This document shows positions 17,949 to 26,550 of a stretch of DNA of 64,000 bases, piece after piece. The position numbers and the translations under genes were made by a program. The stretch's first letter is position 1. Each line of letters starts with the position of its first letter. Location: positions 62,001 through 126,000 of the forward strand of contig NZ_NWSX01000003.1 of the NCBI RefSeq assembly GCF_002531825.1, written 5' to 3'. The DNA is from Rhizobium sp. J15 (lineage in GTDB: Bacteria; Pseudomonadota; Alphaproteobacteria; Rhizobiales; Rhizobiaceae). Under the pieces are notes generated by a model. The model had not been told where the DNA came from and ran no database searches. It saw nothing but the letters and a program-made list of their open reading frames with translations.

Positions 17949-18913
17949 ACTCCAAATACCTGCCGCTGCTTGCGACGATCGTCATCTTCGTGCTCGCCTA
18001 TGCCGGCTGCACGCTGCAATATCCGAACATGCTGTCGACGCGCGTGATCGGCAATCTCCTGACCGACAACGCCTTCCTCGGGATCGCCGCGGTCGGCATG
18101 ACCTTCGTCATCATTTCCGGCGGCATCGATCTGTCGATCGGCTCGATCATCGCCTTCACCGGCGTGTTCCTCGCGGTCATCCTGCAGAAGACCGCGATCC
18201 ATCCGCTGCTGGCCTTCGCGCTCGTCCTCGTGATCACCACGGCCTTCGGCGCCGTCATGGGGGCCATCATCCATTATCTCGAAATGCCGGCCTTTATCGT
18301 CACGCTTGCCGGCATGTTCCTGGCGCGCGGTATTGCCTTCGTGCTCTCCATCGACAGCATTCCGATCGATCACGAATATTATTCCACGCTGACGAGCCTC
18401 TATTACCGTCTGCCCGGCGGCGGCCGGCTGACGCTGATCGGTGCCATCATGCTTCTGGTTTTCGCGGCCGGCATCTTCATTGCCCACCGCACCCGCTTCG
18501 GAACCAATGTCTATGCGCTCGGCGGCGGCGTACAGACGGCCCGGCTGATGGGCGTGCCGGTCGGCCGCACGACGATCCAGATCTATGCGCTGTCGGGCTT
18601 TCTGGCGGGCCTATCCGGAATCGTTTTTTCGCTGTACACCTCTGCCGGATACTCTCTTGCGGCAGTTGGCGTCGAACTCGATGCTATCGCGGCGGTCGTC
18701 ATTGGGGGGACGCTGCTGACGGGAGGAGCGGGATTTGTGGCGGGAACCTTGATCGGTATCCTGATCCAGGGGCTTATTCAGACCTACATCACCTTTGACG
18801 GTACGCTGTCGAGCTGGTGGACCAAGATTCTGATCGGCCTTCTGCTGTTTGCATTCATCCTGATGCAGAAAGCCATCCTGTTCCTTTCCAGTCTGAACAA
18901 GAGGTATGCCTAG
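17945..18913 (+). CDS. yjfF: Sugar ABC importer permease, YjfF-like
   Basis: A 322-residue permease, second TMD of the YtfQRT-YjfF importer. The GIAAVGMTFVIISGGIDLSIG motif lies near residues 45-65 and the C-terminal GGTLLTGGAGFVAGTLIG is also typical. The ATG at 17945 overlaps the ytfT stop; the frame is open much further upstream inside ytfT but without signals. The regulator gene follows after 14 bp. Confidence 0.92.
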   Translation: MNSKYLPLLATIVIFVLAYAGCTLQYPNMLSTRVIGNLLTDNAFLGIAAVGMTFVIISGGIDLSIGSIIAFTGVFLAVILQKTAIHPLLAFALVLVITTAFGAVMGAIIHYLEMPAFIVTLAGMFLARGIAFVLSIDSIPIDHEYYSTLTSLYYRLPGGGRLTLIGAIMLLVFAAGIFIAHRTRFGTNVYALGGGVQTARLMGVPVGRTTIQIYALSGFLAGLSGIVFSLYTSAGYSLAAVGVELDAIAAVVIGGTLLTGGAGFVAGTLIGILIQGLIQTYITFDGTLSSWWTKILIGLLLFAFILMQKAILFLSSLNKRYA

Positions 18914-18927
18914 GGGAGGCGGGTCGC

Positions 18928-19713
18928 TTGCGCAACAAATTGATCGAGACAAGCAAGACAGGGCGCCGAACCCGCACGAGCCACGCGCAGGTGGTCGACG
19001 AGCTCGGCAAGGCGATCGTCGCCGGCACCTATCCTGTCGGCTCGATCCTGCCGGGCGATACCGAGCTTGCGCAGCGCTTCAAGGTGTCGCGCACGGTGCT
19101 GCGCGAGACGATGAAAACGCTCGCCGCCAAGGGCATGGTCGTTGCCAAGGCGCGTGTCGGCACCCGGGTGACCGAGAAGAACCTCTGGAACATGTTCGAC
19201 AGCGAGATCATCGCCTGGCACTTCGACAATGGCGTGACGGAAGAATTTCTGCTGCAGCTCTACGATATCCGCCTTGCCTTTGAGCCCTTCGCGGCCGGCC
19301 TCGTCGCCGAACGGGCGAATGCCGAGGATATCGAGATGCTGCGCAGCTTGGCGCTCGAGATGGCGGCAAGCGGCCATACCGCCGACAGCATGGCGCTCGC
19401 GGATCTGCGCTTTCATCTGGCGATCGCCGAAGCCTCGCACAACCCTTTCATGCGGACCCTCGGCAGCCTCATCGAGGCGGCCCTCGTCGGCATGTTCCGC
19501 ATGAGCACGCCGCCGTCGGAGAACGGTTTCGCCAATATTGCCGACACGCACATGCGCATCGTCGATGCGATCGTTTCCGGCAACAGCGCTGCCGCGCGGC
19601 GTGCGATGGAAGATGTGATCGTGGACGGCCGCGATCATGTGCGCGAGGCCTTCGCGGCCCGCGGGTCCGAAGCCGTTACAGGTCCGATCTCGGCTGCAAT
19701 TTCACCTTTGTGA
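18928..19713 (+). CDS. GntR/FCD regulator of the sugar importer, DgoR-like
   Basis: A 261-residue FadR-type regulator. The winged helix covers about residues 15-85 (GSILPGDTELAQRFKVSRTV followed by LRETMKTLAAKGMV) and the FCD domain about residues 100-245 (LYDIRLAFEPFAAGLVAERA). It resembles DgoR-type repressors of sugar-acid genes. A TTG at 18928 was chosen as start because AGGGGAGG stands 8 bp upstream and no in-frame ATG precedes the DNA-binding domain; an upstream GTG (18817) would lie deep within yjfF. It probably forms the last gene of the ytf operon and may control it in response to a hexose-derived ligand (inference). Confidence 0.85.
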   Translation: MRNKLIETSKTGRRTRTSHAQVVDELGKAIVAGTYPVGSILPGDTELAQRFKVSRTVLRETMKTLAAKGMVVAKARVGTRVTEKNLWNMFDSEIIAWHFDNGVTEEFLLQLYDIRLAFEPFAAGLVAERANAEDIEMLRSLALEMAASGHTADSMALADLRFHLAIAEASHNPFMRTLGSLIEAALVGMFRMSTPPSENGFANIADTHMRIVDAIVSGNSAAARRAMEDVIVDGRDHVREAFAARGSEAVTGPISAAISPL

Positions 19714-19730
19714 AGGCTTTGCGTACTTAC

Positions 19731-19822
19731 GGCGCCGCGCATCTTTGAGACGCGCAAGGGACGCTGTCGCTGCCGCATAATTTATCCGCAAATCGATTCC
19801 GATTTAAGAAATTATGCAGTAT
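19731..19822. repeat. Rhizobial intergenic palindromic element, copy 1
   Basis: Composite of an 8-bp GC-rich hairpin (19737-19744 / 19748-19755, one mismatch) and an AT-rich palindrome (about 19775-19819, arms GCATAATTT / AAATTATGC with an inner AAATCG/CGATTT). The AT-rich part matches the element at 38671-38718. Elements of this type recur between genes in Rhizobium; their role is not known to me. Confidence 0.7.
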
Positions 19823-19866
19823 GAGGCAGGAAAGCCGCCTCATGGCGCGGATTCGCGGAGCAAATC

Positions 19867-21228
19867 ATGGAACGCACTTGTCTTGCCGTCATTCTCGCCG
19901 CCGGTGACAGCACGCGGATGAAATCCTCGAAATCGAAGGTGCTGCATCCGGTCGCCGGACGGCCGATGATCGCCCATGTGGTCGAGGCAGTTGCCTCCGC
20001 CGGCATCTCGTCCGTCGCACTCGTCGTCGGCCGTGATGCCGAGGACGTCGCGAAGGCAGCGAGCATAGGCGGCGTCGGCATCGAATCCTATCTGCAGAAG
20101 GAACGCCTCGGCACCGGCCATGCGGTGCTGGCGGCGCGTGAAGCAATCGCCAAGGGCTATGACGATATCCTGGTCACCTATGGCGACGTGCCGCTCCAGA
20201 CCGACGGACCGTTGAAAGCCGCCCGCCAGGGTCTTGCCGAAGGCAGCGACGTCGTCGTCATCGGCTTCCACACCGACCGGCCGACCGGCTATGGCCGCCT
20301 GCTCGTCAAGGACGGCGAACTCATCGCCATCCGCGAGGAGAAGGACGCGACCGATGCCGAGCGCACCGTGACCTGGTGCAACAGCGGCCTGATGGCGATC
20401 AACGGCCGCAAGGCGCTCGATCTTCTCTCGCGTATCGGCAATGCCAACGCCAAGGGCGAATTCTATCTGACCGACCTCGTCGAGATCGCCCGTTCGCTGG
20501 GCGGCCGCGTCACCGCCGTCGATGCGCCGGAAATCGAGATGACCGGCTGCAACAACCGCGCCGAGCTCGCCGTCATCGAGCGCTTCTGGCAGGAGCGCCG
20601 CCGCCGCGAGATGATGCTGGCGGGCGTCACCATGATCGCGCCGGAAACCGTCTTTCTCTCCTACGACACCGTCATCGGCCAGGATGCGCTGATCGAGCCG
20701 AATGTCGTCTTCGGTCCAGGCGCGGTGATCGACAGCGGCGCCGTCATCCATGCCTTCTCACATATCGAAGGCGCCCATGTCAGTGAGGGCGCGACCGTTG
20801 GTCCCTTCGCGCGGCTGCGGCCGGGCGCGGACCTCGCCAATGGCTCCAAGGTCGGCAATTTCTGCGAGGTCAAGAACGGCCGGATCGGCGAGGGCGCCAA
20901 GGTCAACCACCTGACCTATATCGGCGATGCCGTCGTCGGCGCCGGCAGCAATATCGGTGCCGGCACGATCACCTGCAATTATGACGGCGTCAACAAGAGC
21001 GAGACGGTGATCGGCGAGAACGCCTTCATCGGCTCCAACTCGTCGCTGGTGGCGCCGGTGACGATTGGCGACGGCGCCTATGTCGGCTCCGGCAGCGTCA
21101 TCACCGCCGATGTGCCGGCCGACGCGCTGGCCCTCGGCCGCGCCCGGCAGGAGATCAAGCCCGGCCGCGCAACGCTGCTGCGCGAGCGTGCGCTCGCCAT
21201 CAAGGCCGCGAAGAAGGCGAAAGTCTGA
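19867..21228 (+). CDS. glmU: Bifunctional GlcN-1-P acetyltransferase / GlcNAc-1-P uridylyltransferase
   Basis: A 453-residue enzyme (E. coli GlmU has 456) that makes UDP-GlcNAc for peptidoglycan, lipopolysaccharide and Nod factors. The N-terminal nucleotidyltransferase has [11 protein letters not shown] (residues 10-20; usual form LAAGxGTRM) and [22 protein letters not shown] and VTYGDVPL follow. From about residue 255 the left-handed beta-helix of hexapeptide repeats ([20 protein letters not shown]) carries the acetyltransferase, with [12 protein letters not shown] and the CNYDGVNK loop. It is 110 bp upstream of glmS, the enzyme that supplies the pathway. Confidence 0.97.
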   Translation: MERTCLAVILAAGDSTRMKSSKSKVLHPVAGRPMIAHVVEAVASAGISSVALVVGRDAEDVAKAASIGGVGIESYLQKERLGTGHAVLAAREAIAKGYDDILVTYGDVPLQTDGPLKAARQGLAEGSDVVVIGFHTDRPTGYGRLLVKDGELIAIREEKDATDAERTVTWCNSGLMAINGRKALDLLSRIGNANAKGEFYLTDLVEIARSLGGRVTAVDAPEIEMTGCNNRAELAVIERFWQERRRREMMLAGVTMIAPETVFLSYDTVIGQDALIEPNVVFGPGAVIDSGAVIHAFSHIEGAHVSEGATVGPFARLRPGADLANGSKVGNFCEVKNGRIGEGAKVNHLTYIGDAVVGAGSNIGAGTITCNYDGVNKSETVIGENAFIGSNSSLVAPVTIGDGAYVGSGSVITADVPADALALGRARQEIKPGRATLLRERALAIKAAKKAKV

Positions 21229-21245
21229 GGGACGCTTTGCGTAAC

Positions 21246-21312
21246 CGGCGGAAATTGAAAGTGACCGCCGAGGCCATTGAGAAATAAGCAGAAATCAGTA
21301 GGACTGGCCTCG
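21246..21312 (+). promoter_or_regulatory. Structured leader upstream of glmS
   Basis: Two possible stems compete in the glmU-glmS gap: 21246-21251 with 21265-21270 (CGGCGG/CCGCCG), and 21269-21276 with 21305-21312 (CGAGGCCA/TGGCCTCG). They share bases 21269-21270. No T tract follows. A regulatory role is inference only. Confidence 0.35.
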
Positions 21313-21338
21313 CTATCGAAGCCTTGTGGGGATGTTAT

Positions 21339-23165
21339 ATGTGCGGAATTGTGGGGATCGTCGGAACTCAGCCTGTTGCCGGGCGCCTGGTCGATGCGCT
21401 GAAGCGTCTCGAATATCGCGGCTATGATTCCGCCGGTGTCGCCACCATCCACGAGGGCGTGATGGATCGCCGCCGCGCCGAGGGCAAGCTCTTCAACCTG
21501 GAAAAGCGCCTCGACGCCGAACCGCTGCCCGGCACCGTCGGTATTGCCCATACGCGCTGGGCGACCCATGGCGTTCCGAACGAGACCAACGCCCATCCGC
21601 ATTTCGTCGAAGGTGTTGCCGTCGTCCATAACGGCATCATCGAGAATTTCTCCGAGCTTCGCGACGAACTGACGGAGGAGGGCGCGGTCTTCGAAACCCA
21701 GACCGACACCGAGGTTGTCGCCCAGCTGATGGCGAAATATCTGCGCGAGGGCCTCGAGCCACGCGCCGCCATGCTGAAGATGCTGAACCGGGTGACCGGC
21801 GCCTATGCGCTGGCCGTCATGCTCAAGGCCGATCCCGGCACGATCATGGCCGCCCGCTCCGGCCCGCCACTTGCCGTCGGCTACGGCCGCGGCGAGATGT
21901 TCCTGGGTTCGGATGCGATCGCGCTCTCGCCCTTCACCAATGAGATCACCTATCTCGTCGACGGCGACTGCACCGTCATCACCCGCGACGGCGTCTCGGT
22001 GCTCGATTTCACCGGCAAGCCGGTCAAGCGCGCTCGCCAGATCTCGCAGGCGACCGCCTATGTCGTCGACAAGGGCAATCACCGCCACTTCATGGAAAAG
22101 GAAATCTACGAGCAGCCGGAGGTGATCTCCCATGCGCTCAGCCATTATGTCGATTTCGCCGAGAACACGATCGGCGCCAATGCCGCGGCGATCGACTTCA
22201 AGGCGGCGAGCGGCCTGGCGATCTCGGCCTGCGGCACCGCCTATCTCGCCGGCCTCGTCGGCAAATACTGGTTCGAGCGTTATGCCCGCCTGCCGGTCGA
22301 GATCGACGTCGCCTCCGAATTCCGCTACCGCGAAATGCCGCTTTCGCCCTCGCAGGCAGCGCTCTTCATCTCGCAGTCCGGCGAGACCGCCGACACGCTG
22401 GCATCGCTGCGCTATTGCCGCGACAACGGCCTGAAGATCGGCGCGGTCGTCAATGTCCGCGAATCGACGATCGCCCGCGAATCCGATGCCGTCTTCCCGA
22501 TCATGGCGGGTCCGGAAATCGGCGTCGCCTCGACCAAGGCCTTCACCTGCCAGCTTGCCGTGCTGGCCTCGCTCGCCATCGGCGCCGGCAAGGCGCGCGG
22601 CACGGTCAGCACTGAGGAGGAGAGGGCGCTGGTGCGCCATCTCGCCGAGATGCCGCGCATCATGAGCCGGGTGCTGAACCTCATCCAGCCGCAGATGGAA
22701 AGCCTGTCGCGCGAATTGTCGAAGTGCAAGGACGTGCTTTATCTCGGCCGCGGCACCAGTTTCCCGCTCGCCATGGAAGGCGCGCTGAAGCTCAAGGAAA
22801 TTTCCTATATCCACGCCGAAGGCTATGCTGCCGGCGAGCTGAAGCACGGGCCGATCGCGCTGATCGACGAGAACATGCCTGTTATCGTCATCGCCCCCTA
22901 CGACCGCTTCTTCGAAAAGACCGTCTCCAACATGCAGGAGGTCGCAGCCCGCGGCGGCCGCATCATCTTCATCACCGACGAGGCGGGGGCGGCGGCCTCC
23001 AAATTGCCGACCATGGCGACGATTACCCTGCCTGTCGTCGACGAAATCATCGCGCCGATGATCTTCTCGCTGCCGATCCAGCTGCTCGCCTATCACACCG
23101 CCGTCTTCATGGGCACCGATGTCGATCAGCCCCGCAATCTGGCGAAATCCGTGACCGTGGAATAA
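21339..23165 (+). CDS. glmS: Glutamine-fructose-6-phosphate aminotransferase
   Basis: A 608-residue enzyme (E. coli 609) that turns fructose-6-phosphate and glutamine into glucosamine-6-phosphate. MCGIVGIVG puts the catalytic cysteine at position 2, exposed after Met removal; HTRWATHG and NGIIENF are glutaminase residues. Two SIS domains follow (SQSGETADTLASLRY; LGRGTSFPLAMEGALKLKE), and the protein ends in the conserved DQPRNLAKSVTVE. The ATG at 21339 is required for Cys2; an in-frame GTG upstream is ignored. A leader with possible alternative hairpins precedes it. No glmS ribozyme is expected in this clade. Confidence 0.97.
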   Translation: MCGIVGIVGTQPVAGRLVDALKRLEYRGYDSAGVATIHEGVMDRRRAEGKLFNLEKRLDAEPLPGTVGIAHTRWATHGVPNETNAHPHFVEGVAVVHNGIIENFSELRDELTEEGAVFETQTDTEVVAQLMAKYLREGLEPRAAMLKMLNRVTGAYALAVMLKADPGTIMAARSGPPLAVGYGRGEMFLGSDAIALSPFTNEITYLVDGDCTVITRDGVSVLDFTGKPVKRARQISQATAYVVDKGNHRHFMEKEIYEQPEVISHALSHYVDFAENTIGANAAAIDFKAASGLAISACGTAYLAGLVGKYWFERYARLPVEIDVASEFRYREMPLSPSQAALFISQSGETADTLASLRYCRDNGLKIGAVVNVRESTIARESDAVFPIMAGPEIGVASTKAFTCQLAVLASLAIGAGKARGTVSTEEERALVRHLAEMPRIMSRVLNLIQPQMESLSRELSKCKDVLYLGRGTSFPLAMEGALKLKEISYIHAEGYAAGELKHGPIALIDENMPVIVIAPYDRFFEKTVSNMQEVAARGGRIIFITDEAGAAASKLPTMATITLPVVDEIIAPMIFSLPIQLLAYHTAVFMGTDVDQPRNLAKSVTVE

Positions 23166-23296
23166 GCTTTGAGGACCGGACCTTCGCGTCGAAACATATT
23201 GTGCGACGCCCCGAATTCTGGCAATTTTGGTGTGCGGACAAGGGGGAAGGGCCGGCGTTCCGACCCGTCCAGGACTGAGATGGAGTTCATCGGGAG

Positions 23297-24007
23297 ATGA
23301 TGGCCGACAACGCCCCCAGAATGCCGGTCGCGACCCGGCTGAGGAACAATTTTCTCGCAGGCCTGATCATCTGCGCGCCGATCGCGATTACCATCTGGCT
23401 GACCTGGACCTTCATCCACTGGTCGGATAGCTGGGTCCGACCCTATATTCCGGCGCGCTGGAATCCGGAAAGCTATCTCAATTTCGCCATTCCCGGTTTC
23501 GGCCTGCTGATCGCTGTCGTGCTGATCACCGTCGTCGGCTTCCTCGGCAAGAACCTCATTGGCCAGAGCATCGTCCGCTTCGGCGAATCGATCGTCCAGC
23601 GCATGCCTCTGGTGCGAACGATCTACAGAAGCGTGAAGCAGATTTTCGAAACCGTGCTGAAGGAGCAGTCGAATTCCTTCAAGAAGGTCGGCCTCATCGA
23701 ATATCCCGGTCCCGGCCTCTGGGCGCTGGTTTTCGTCGCCACCGACGCCAAGGGCGAGATAGCCTCGAAATTCAACGCCATGGGCCAGGATATGGTCGCC
23801 GTCTTCCTGCCGCCGACGCCCGTACCGACGGCAGGCTTCCTGATCTTCGTGCCACGCGAGAAGATTGTCATGCTCGATATGAGCCCGGAAGATGCCGCCA
23901 AGTTCCTGATATCGGGCGGCCTCGTCGCCCCCGAGCACAAGCCGTCCGAGACGAAGCAGAAGCATCTGCCGCGGCCGAAGCCGGTGGCGGTCTCGAAGGC
24001 AGATTGA
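23297..24007 (+). CDS. DUF502 membrane protein
   Basis: A 236-residue protein of the DUF502 family. Two membrane segments (about residues 15-40, LAGLIICAPIAITIWLTWTF; and about 60-85) are followed by the family-specific soluble part with RMPLVRTIYRSVKQIFETV and FVPTPVPTAGFL-like FLPPTPVPTAGFLIFVP. Two ATG codons in tandem (23297, 23300) are possible starts; GGGAG is immediately upstream. The function of DUF502 is not established. The gene converges on recG with only 39 bp between the stops. Confidence 0.88.
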   Translation: MMADNAPRMPVATRLRNNFLAGLIICAPIAITIWLTWTFIHWSDSWVRPYIPARWNPESYLNFAIPGFGLLIAVVLITVVGFLGKNLIGQSIVRFGESIVQRMPLVRTIYRSVKQIFETVLKEQSNSFKKVGLIEYPGPGLWALVFVATDAKGEIASKFNAMGQDMVAVFLPPTPVPTAGFLIFVPREKIVMLDMSPEDAAKFLISGGLVAPEHKPSETKQKHLPRPKPVAVSKAD

Positions 24008-24046
24008 TGCATGTCGCCCAAACCTGTTTAGCGGTTTTGGCGCGCT

Positions 24047-26152
24047 TTATCCCGCTCTCAAGAACCGGATCGCCTCGTCGCGGCGGAAGAGATAGAGCAG
24101 GGTGCGGATCGCCTGTCCTCTTTCGCTCGTCAACTCCGGATCGCGCTCGATGAGATAGGCCGCATCCTTGCGGGCGATTTCCAGCAGGTCGGCATGCGCC
24201 TCGAGGCTGGCGATGCGGAAGCCCGGCGTGCCGGATTGGCGGGTGCCGAGCAACTCGCCTTCGCCGCGCAGCTTCAGGTCTTCCTCGGCGATGCGGAAAC
24301 CGTCCTCAGTCTCGCGCATGATCGAAAGCCTGGCATGGCCGGTCTCGCCGAGCGGTCCCTTGTAGAGCAGGATGCAGGTCGAGGCCTCGTCGCCGCGCCC
24401 GACCCGGCCGCGCAGCTGGTGCAACTGCGCCAGGCCGAAACGTTCGGCATGTTCGATCACCATGATCGAAGCATCCGGCACATCGACGCCGACTTCGACG
24501 ACGGTGGTGGCGACGAGAAGCCGGGTCTCGCCGTTCTTGAAGGCCATCATCGCCGCATCCTTCTCCGGTCCGCTCATGCGGCCGTGGATGAGGCCGATGT
24601 CGGGGCCGAGGGCGGCAACCAGTGTCGCATGCCGCTCCTCGGCCGACATCAGGTCGAGCTCTTCGGATTCTTCGACCAGCGGGCAGATCCAGTAGGCCTT
24701 CTTGCCTTCGGCGATCGCGCTCTGCAGCCGCCCGACGATCTCGCCGGTCCGCTCCATCGGTACGGTGATCGTCTGGATCGGTTTGCGGCCGGCCGGTTTC
24801 TCGGTGAGCTTGGAAACGTCCATGTCGCCGAAGGCGGCAAGCACCAGGGTGCGCGGGATCGGCGTTGCCGTCATGACGAGCATGTGCGGCGAGATCCCCT
24901 TGGCCGTCAGCCTGAGCCGCTGGTGCACGCCGAAACGGTGCTGCTCGTCGACGACGGCGAGCATCAGATTGGCGTAAGAAACGGTGTCCTGGAACAGCGC
25001 ATGCGTGCCGATGATGATCTGCGCGGCACCCGAGGCGATGCGCTCCAGGATCTCCTCCCGTTCCCGTCCCTTGGTGCGCCCGGTCAGCACCTCGATGCCG
25101 AGCCCGGCGGAGGCGGCGAATTTCGAAATCGTCGCGTGGTGCTGGCGCGCCAGGATTTCGGTCGGCGCCATCAGCACGGCCTGCCCGCCGCTCTCGATCA
25201 CCGCCGCCATCGACATCAGCGCCACCAGCGTCTTGCCGGAGCCGACATCGCCCTGCAGCAGCCGCAGCATGCGCTCGGTACCCGCCATGTCCTTCAGAAT
25301 GTCGGCGATCGCCTCGTTCTGGCTTGATGTGGGCGAGAAGGGCAGCGTTTTCAGGATTCTGCCGCTGACCGCACCCGTCGCATGCACCGGCTGGCCCGCC
25401 ACTTTGCGCAGCCTCTGGCGCACCAGGCTCAGCGAAAGCTGGCCGGCGAGGAATTCGTCATAGGCGAGCCGCCGCCGGGCAGGGGCCTGCGGATCGATAT
25501 CGGAGGGGTCGCGCGGCTCGTGCAGCATATGGAAGCTGTCGCGGATCGGCGGCAGCCCCTGCTTCTGCGCCAGCGCCGGATCGATCCATTCCGGCAGCTC
25601 GGGAAAGCGCGGCAGGGCGGCGTCGATGATCTTGCGCAATGTCTTCGGCGAAAGCCCCGCCGTCAGCGGATAGATCGGCTCGACCAGCGGCAGGTTCTCC
25701 GCTTCCTCCGCTTTGACGATATAGTCGGGATGCACCATCGAGGCGCGGCCGTTGAACCAGTCGACCTTGCCGCTGACGGTCACGTCCGCGTCGATGGGCA
25801 GCTGCTTTTCTAGCCAAGCTGCCTGTCCGCGGAAGAAGACCAGCGTCAGTTCGCCGGTCTCGTCATGCAGGAAGACGCGGTAGGGAACATTGCTCTTGCC
25901 GCGCGGCGCTGGCTGGTGCCGGTCTACGCGTGCCGTGATCGTCACGATCGCCCCCTGCGGCGCACGGGCGATTCCCGGCTGGTTGCGCCGGTCGATCAGT
26001 GAAAAGGGCGCGTGGAAGAGGAGATCGATGGTCCGGCAATCCTCCGGCGTCTCGCGCCCGAGCAGCTTGACCAGCAGTTCGGCGATCTTCGGGCCAACGC
26101 CCGGAAGGCCCGAAACGGGAGAAAACAGAGGATCGAGAATGGCGGGGCGCAT
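24047..26152 (-). CDS. recG: ATP-dependent DNA helicase RecG
   Basis: A 701-residue helicase (E. coli 693) that reverses stalled replication forks and branch-migrates Holliday junctions. The N-terminal wedge (OB-fold) domain covers about residues 1-170, followed by the DEAD-type motor: Walker A LLQGDVGSGKTLVALMS, motif II VVDEQHRFGVHQR (DEQH), TATPIPRTLVLAAFGD (motif III), and the TRG-type C-terminal LHQLRGRVGRG and TRQSG elements. The ATG at 26152 (MRPAILDPLFSPVSGLPGVG) gives the standard length. It is divergent from sdhE-mfd. Confidence 0.97.
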   Translation of the reverse strand: MRPAILDPLFSPVSGLPGVGPKIAELLVKLLGRETPEDCRTIDLLFHAPFSLIDRRNQPGIARAPQGAIVTITARVDRHQPAPRGKSNVPYRVFLHDETGELTLVFFRGQAAWLEKQLPIDADVTVSGKVDWFNGRASMVHPDYIVKAEEAENLPLVEPIYPLTAGLSPKTLRKIIDAALPRFPELPEWIDPALAQKQGLPPIRDSFHMLHEPRDPSDIDPQAPARRRLAYDEFLAGQLSLSLVRQRLRKVAGQPVHATGAVSGRILKTLPFSPTSSQNEAIADILKDMAGTERMLRLLQGDVGSGKTLVALMSMAAVIESGGQAVLMAPTEILARQHHATISKFAASAGLGIEVLTGRTKGREREEILERIASGAAQIIIGTHALFQDTVSYANLMLAVVDEQHRFGVHQRLRLTAKGISPHMLVMTATPIPRTLVLAAFGDMDVSKLTEKPAGRKPIQTITVPMERTGEIVGRLQSAIAEGKKAYWICPLVEESEELDLMSAEERHATLVAALGPDIGLIHGRMSGPEKDAAMMAFKNGETRLLVATTVVEVGVDVPDASIMVIEHAERFGLAQLHQLRGRVGRGDEASTCILLYKGPLGETGHARLSIMRETEDGFRIAEEDLKLRGEGELLGTRQSGTPGFRIASLEAHADLLEIARKDAAYLIERDPELTSERGQAIRTLLYLFRRDEAIRFLRAG

Positions 26153-26244
26153 GCGGCCAAAATGCGATGAACAATGCGGCCTTGGCAAGGCTGACAAGCC
26201 GCTTTCCAGGGTCTATAGAGGCGCATCAACAGGAAGGTAATGCC

Positions 26245-26550
26245 ATGACAGGTGTCACGCTCACGAGTGCCGGTCTCGACCCGCGCCGCCGCCGCATCCT
26301 TTTCCGCTGCTGGCATCGCGGCATCCGGGAAATGGACCTGGTCTTCGGCCAGTTCGCCGAGGCCGAGATCGCGACGCTTTCGGAAACCGAGCTTGACGAG
26401 TTCGAGACGATCATGGCGGAAGAGGACAACGACCTTCTTCGCTGGATCATGGGAACATGGCCGGTTCCCGAGCGTTTCCAGACACCGATGTTTGCCCGCC
26501 TCGCCGCCTACACCCCCGATTTCGATAAGCCCCTCAGGACCCCGGAATGA
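26245..26550 (+). CDS. sdhE: Succinate dehydrogenase assembly factor SdhE
   Basis: A 101-residue SdhE/Sdh5 family protein (E. coli 88) that promotes covalent attachment of FAD to the flavoprotein subunit of succinate dehydrogenase. The diagnostic RGxxExD motif appears as HRGIREMDLVFGQF near residue 27, and EEDNDLLRWIMG matches the conserved later helices. The ATG at 26245 has AGGAAGG upstream. Its stop overlaps the mfd start by 4 bp, although the two products have unrelated jobs. Confidence 0.93.
   Translation: MTGVTLTSAGLDPRRRRILFRCWHRGIREMDLVFGQFAEAEIATLSETELDEFETIMAEEDNDLLRWIMGTWPVPERFQTPMFARLAAYTPDFDKPLRTPE

Noticed and set aside
24008..24046. Possible bidirectional terminator between the DUF502 gene and recG
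   Set aside because: The stem (CCAAACC/GGTTTTGG) is short and depends on G-U pairs; not convincing.
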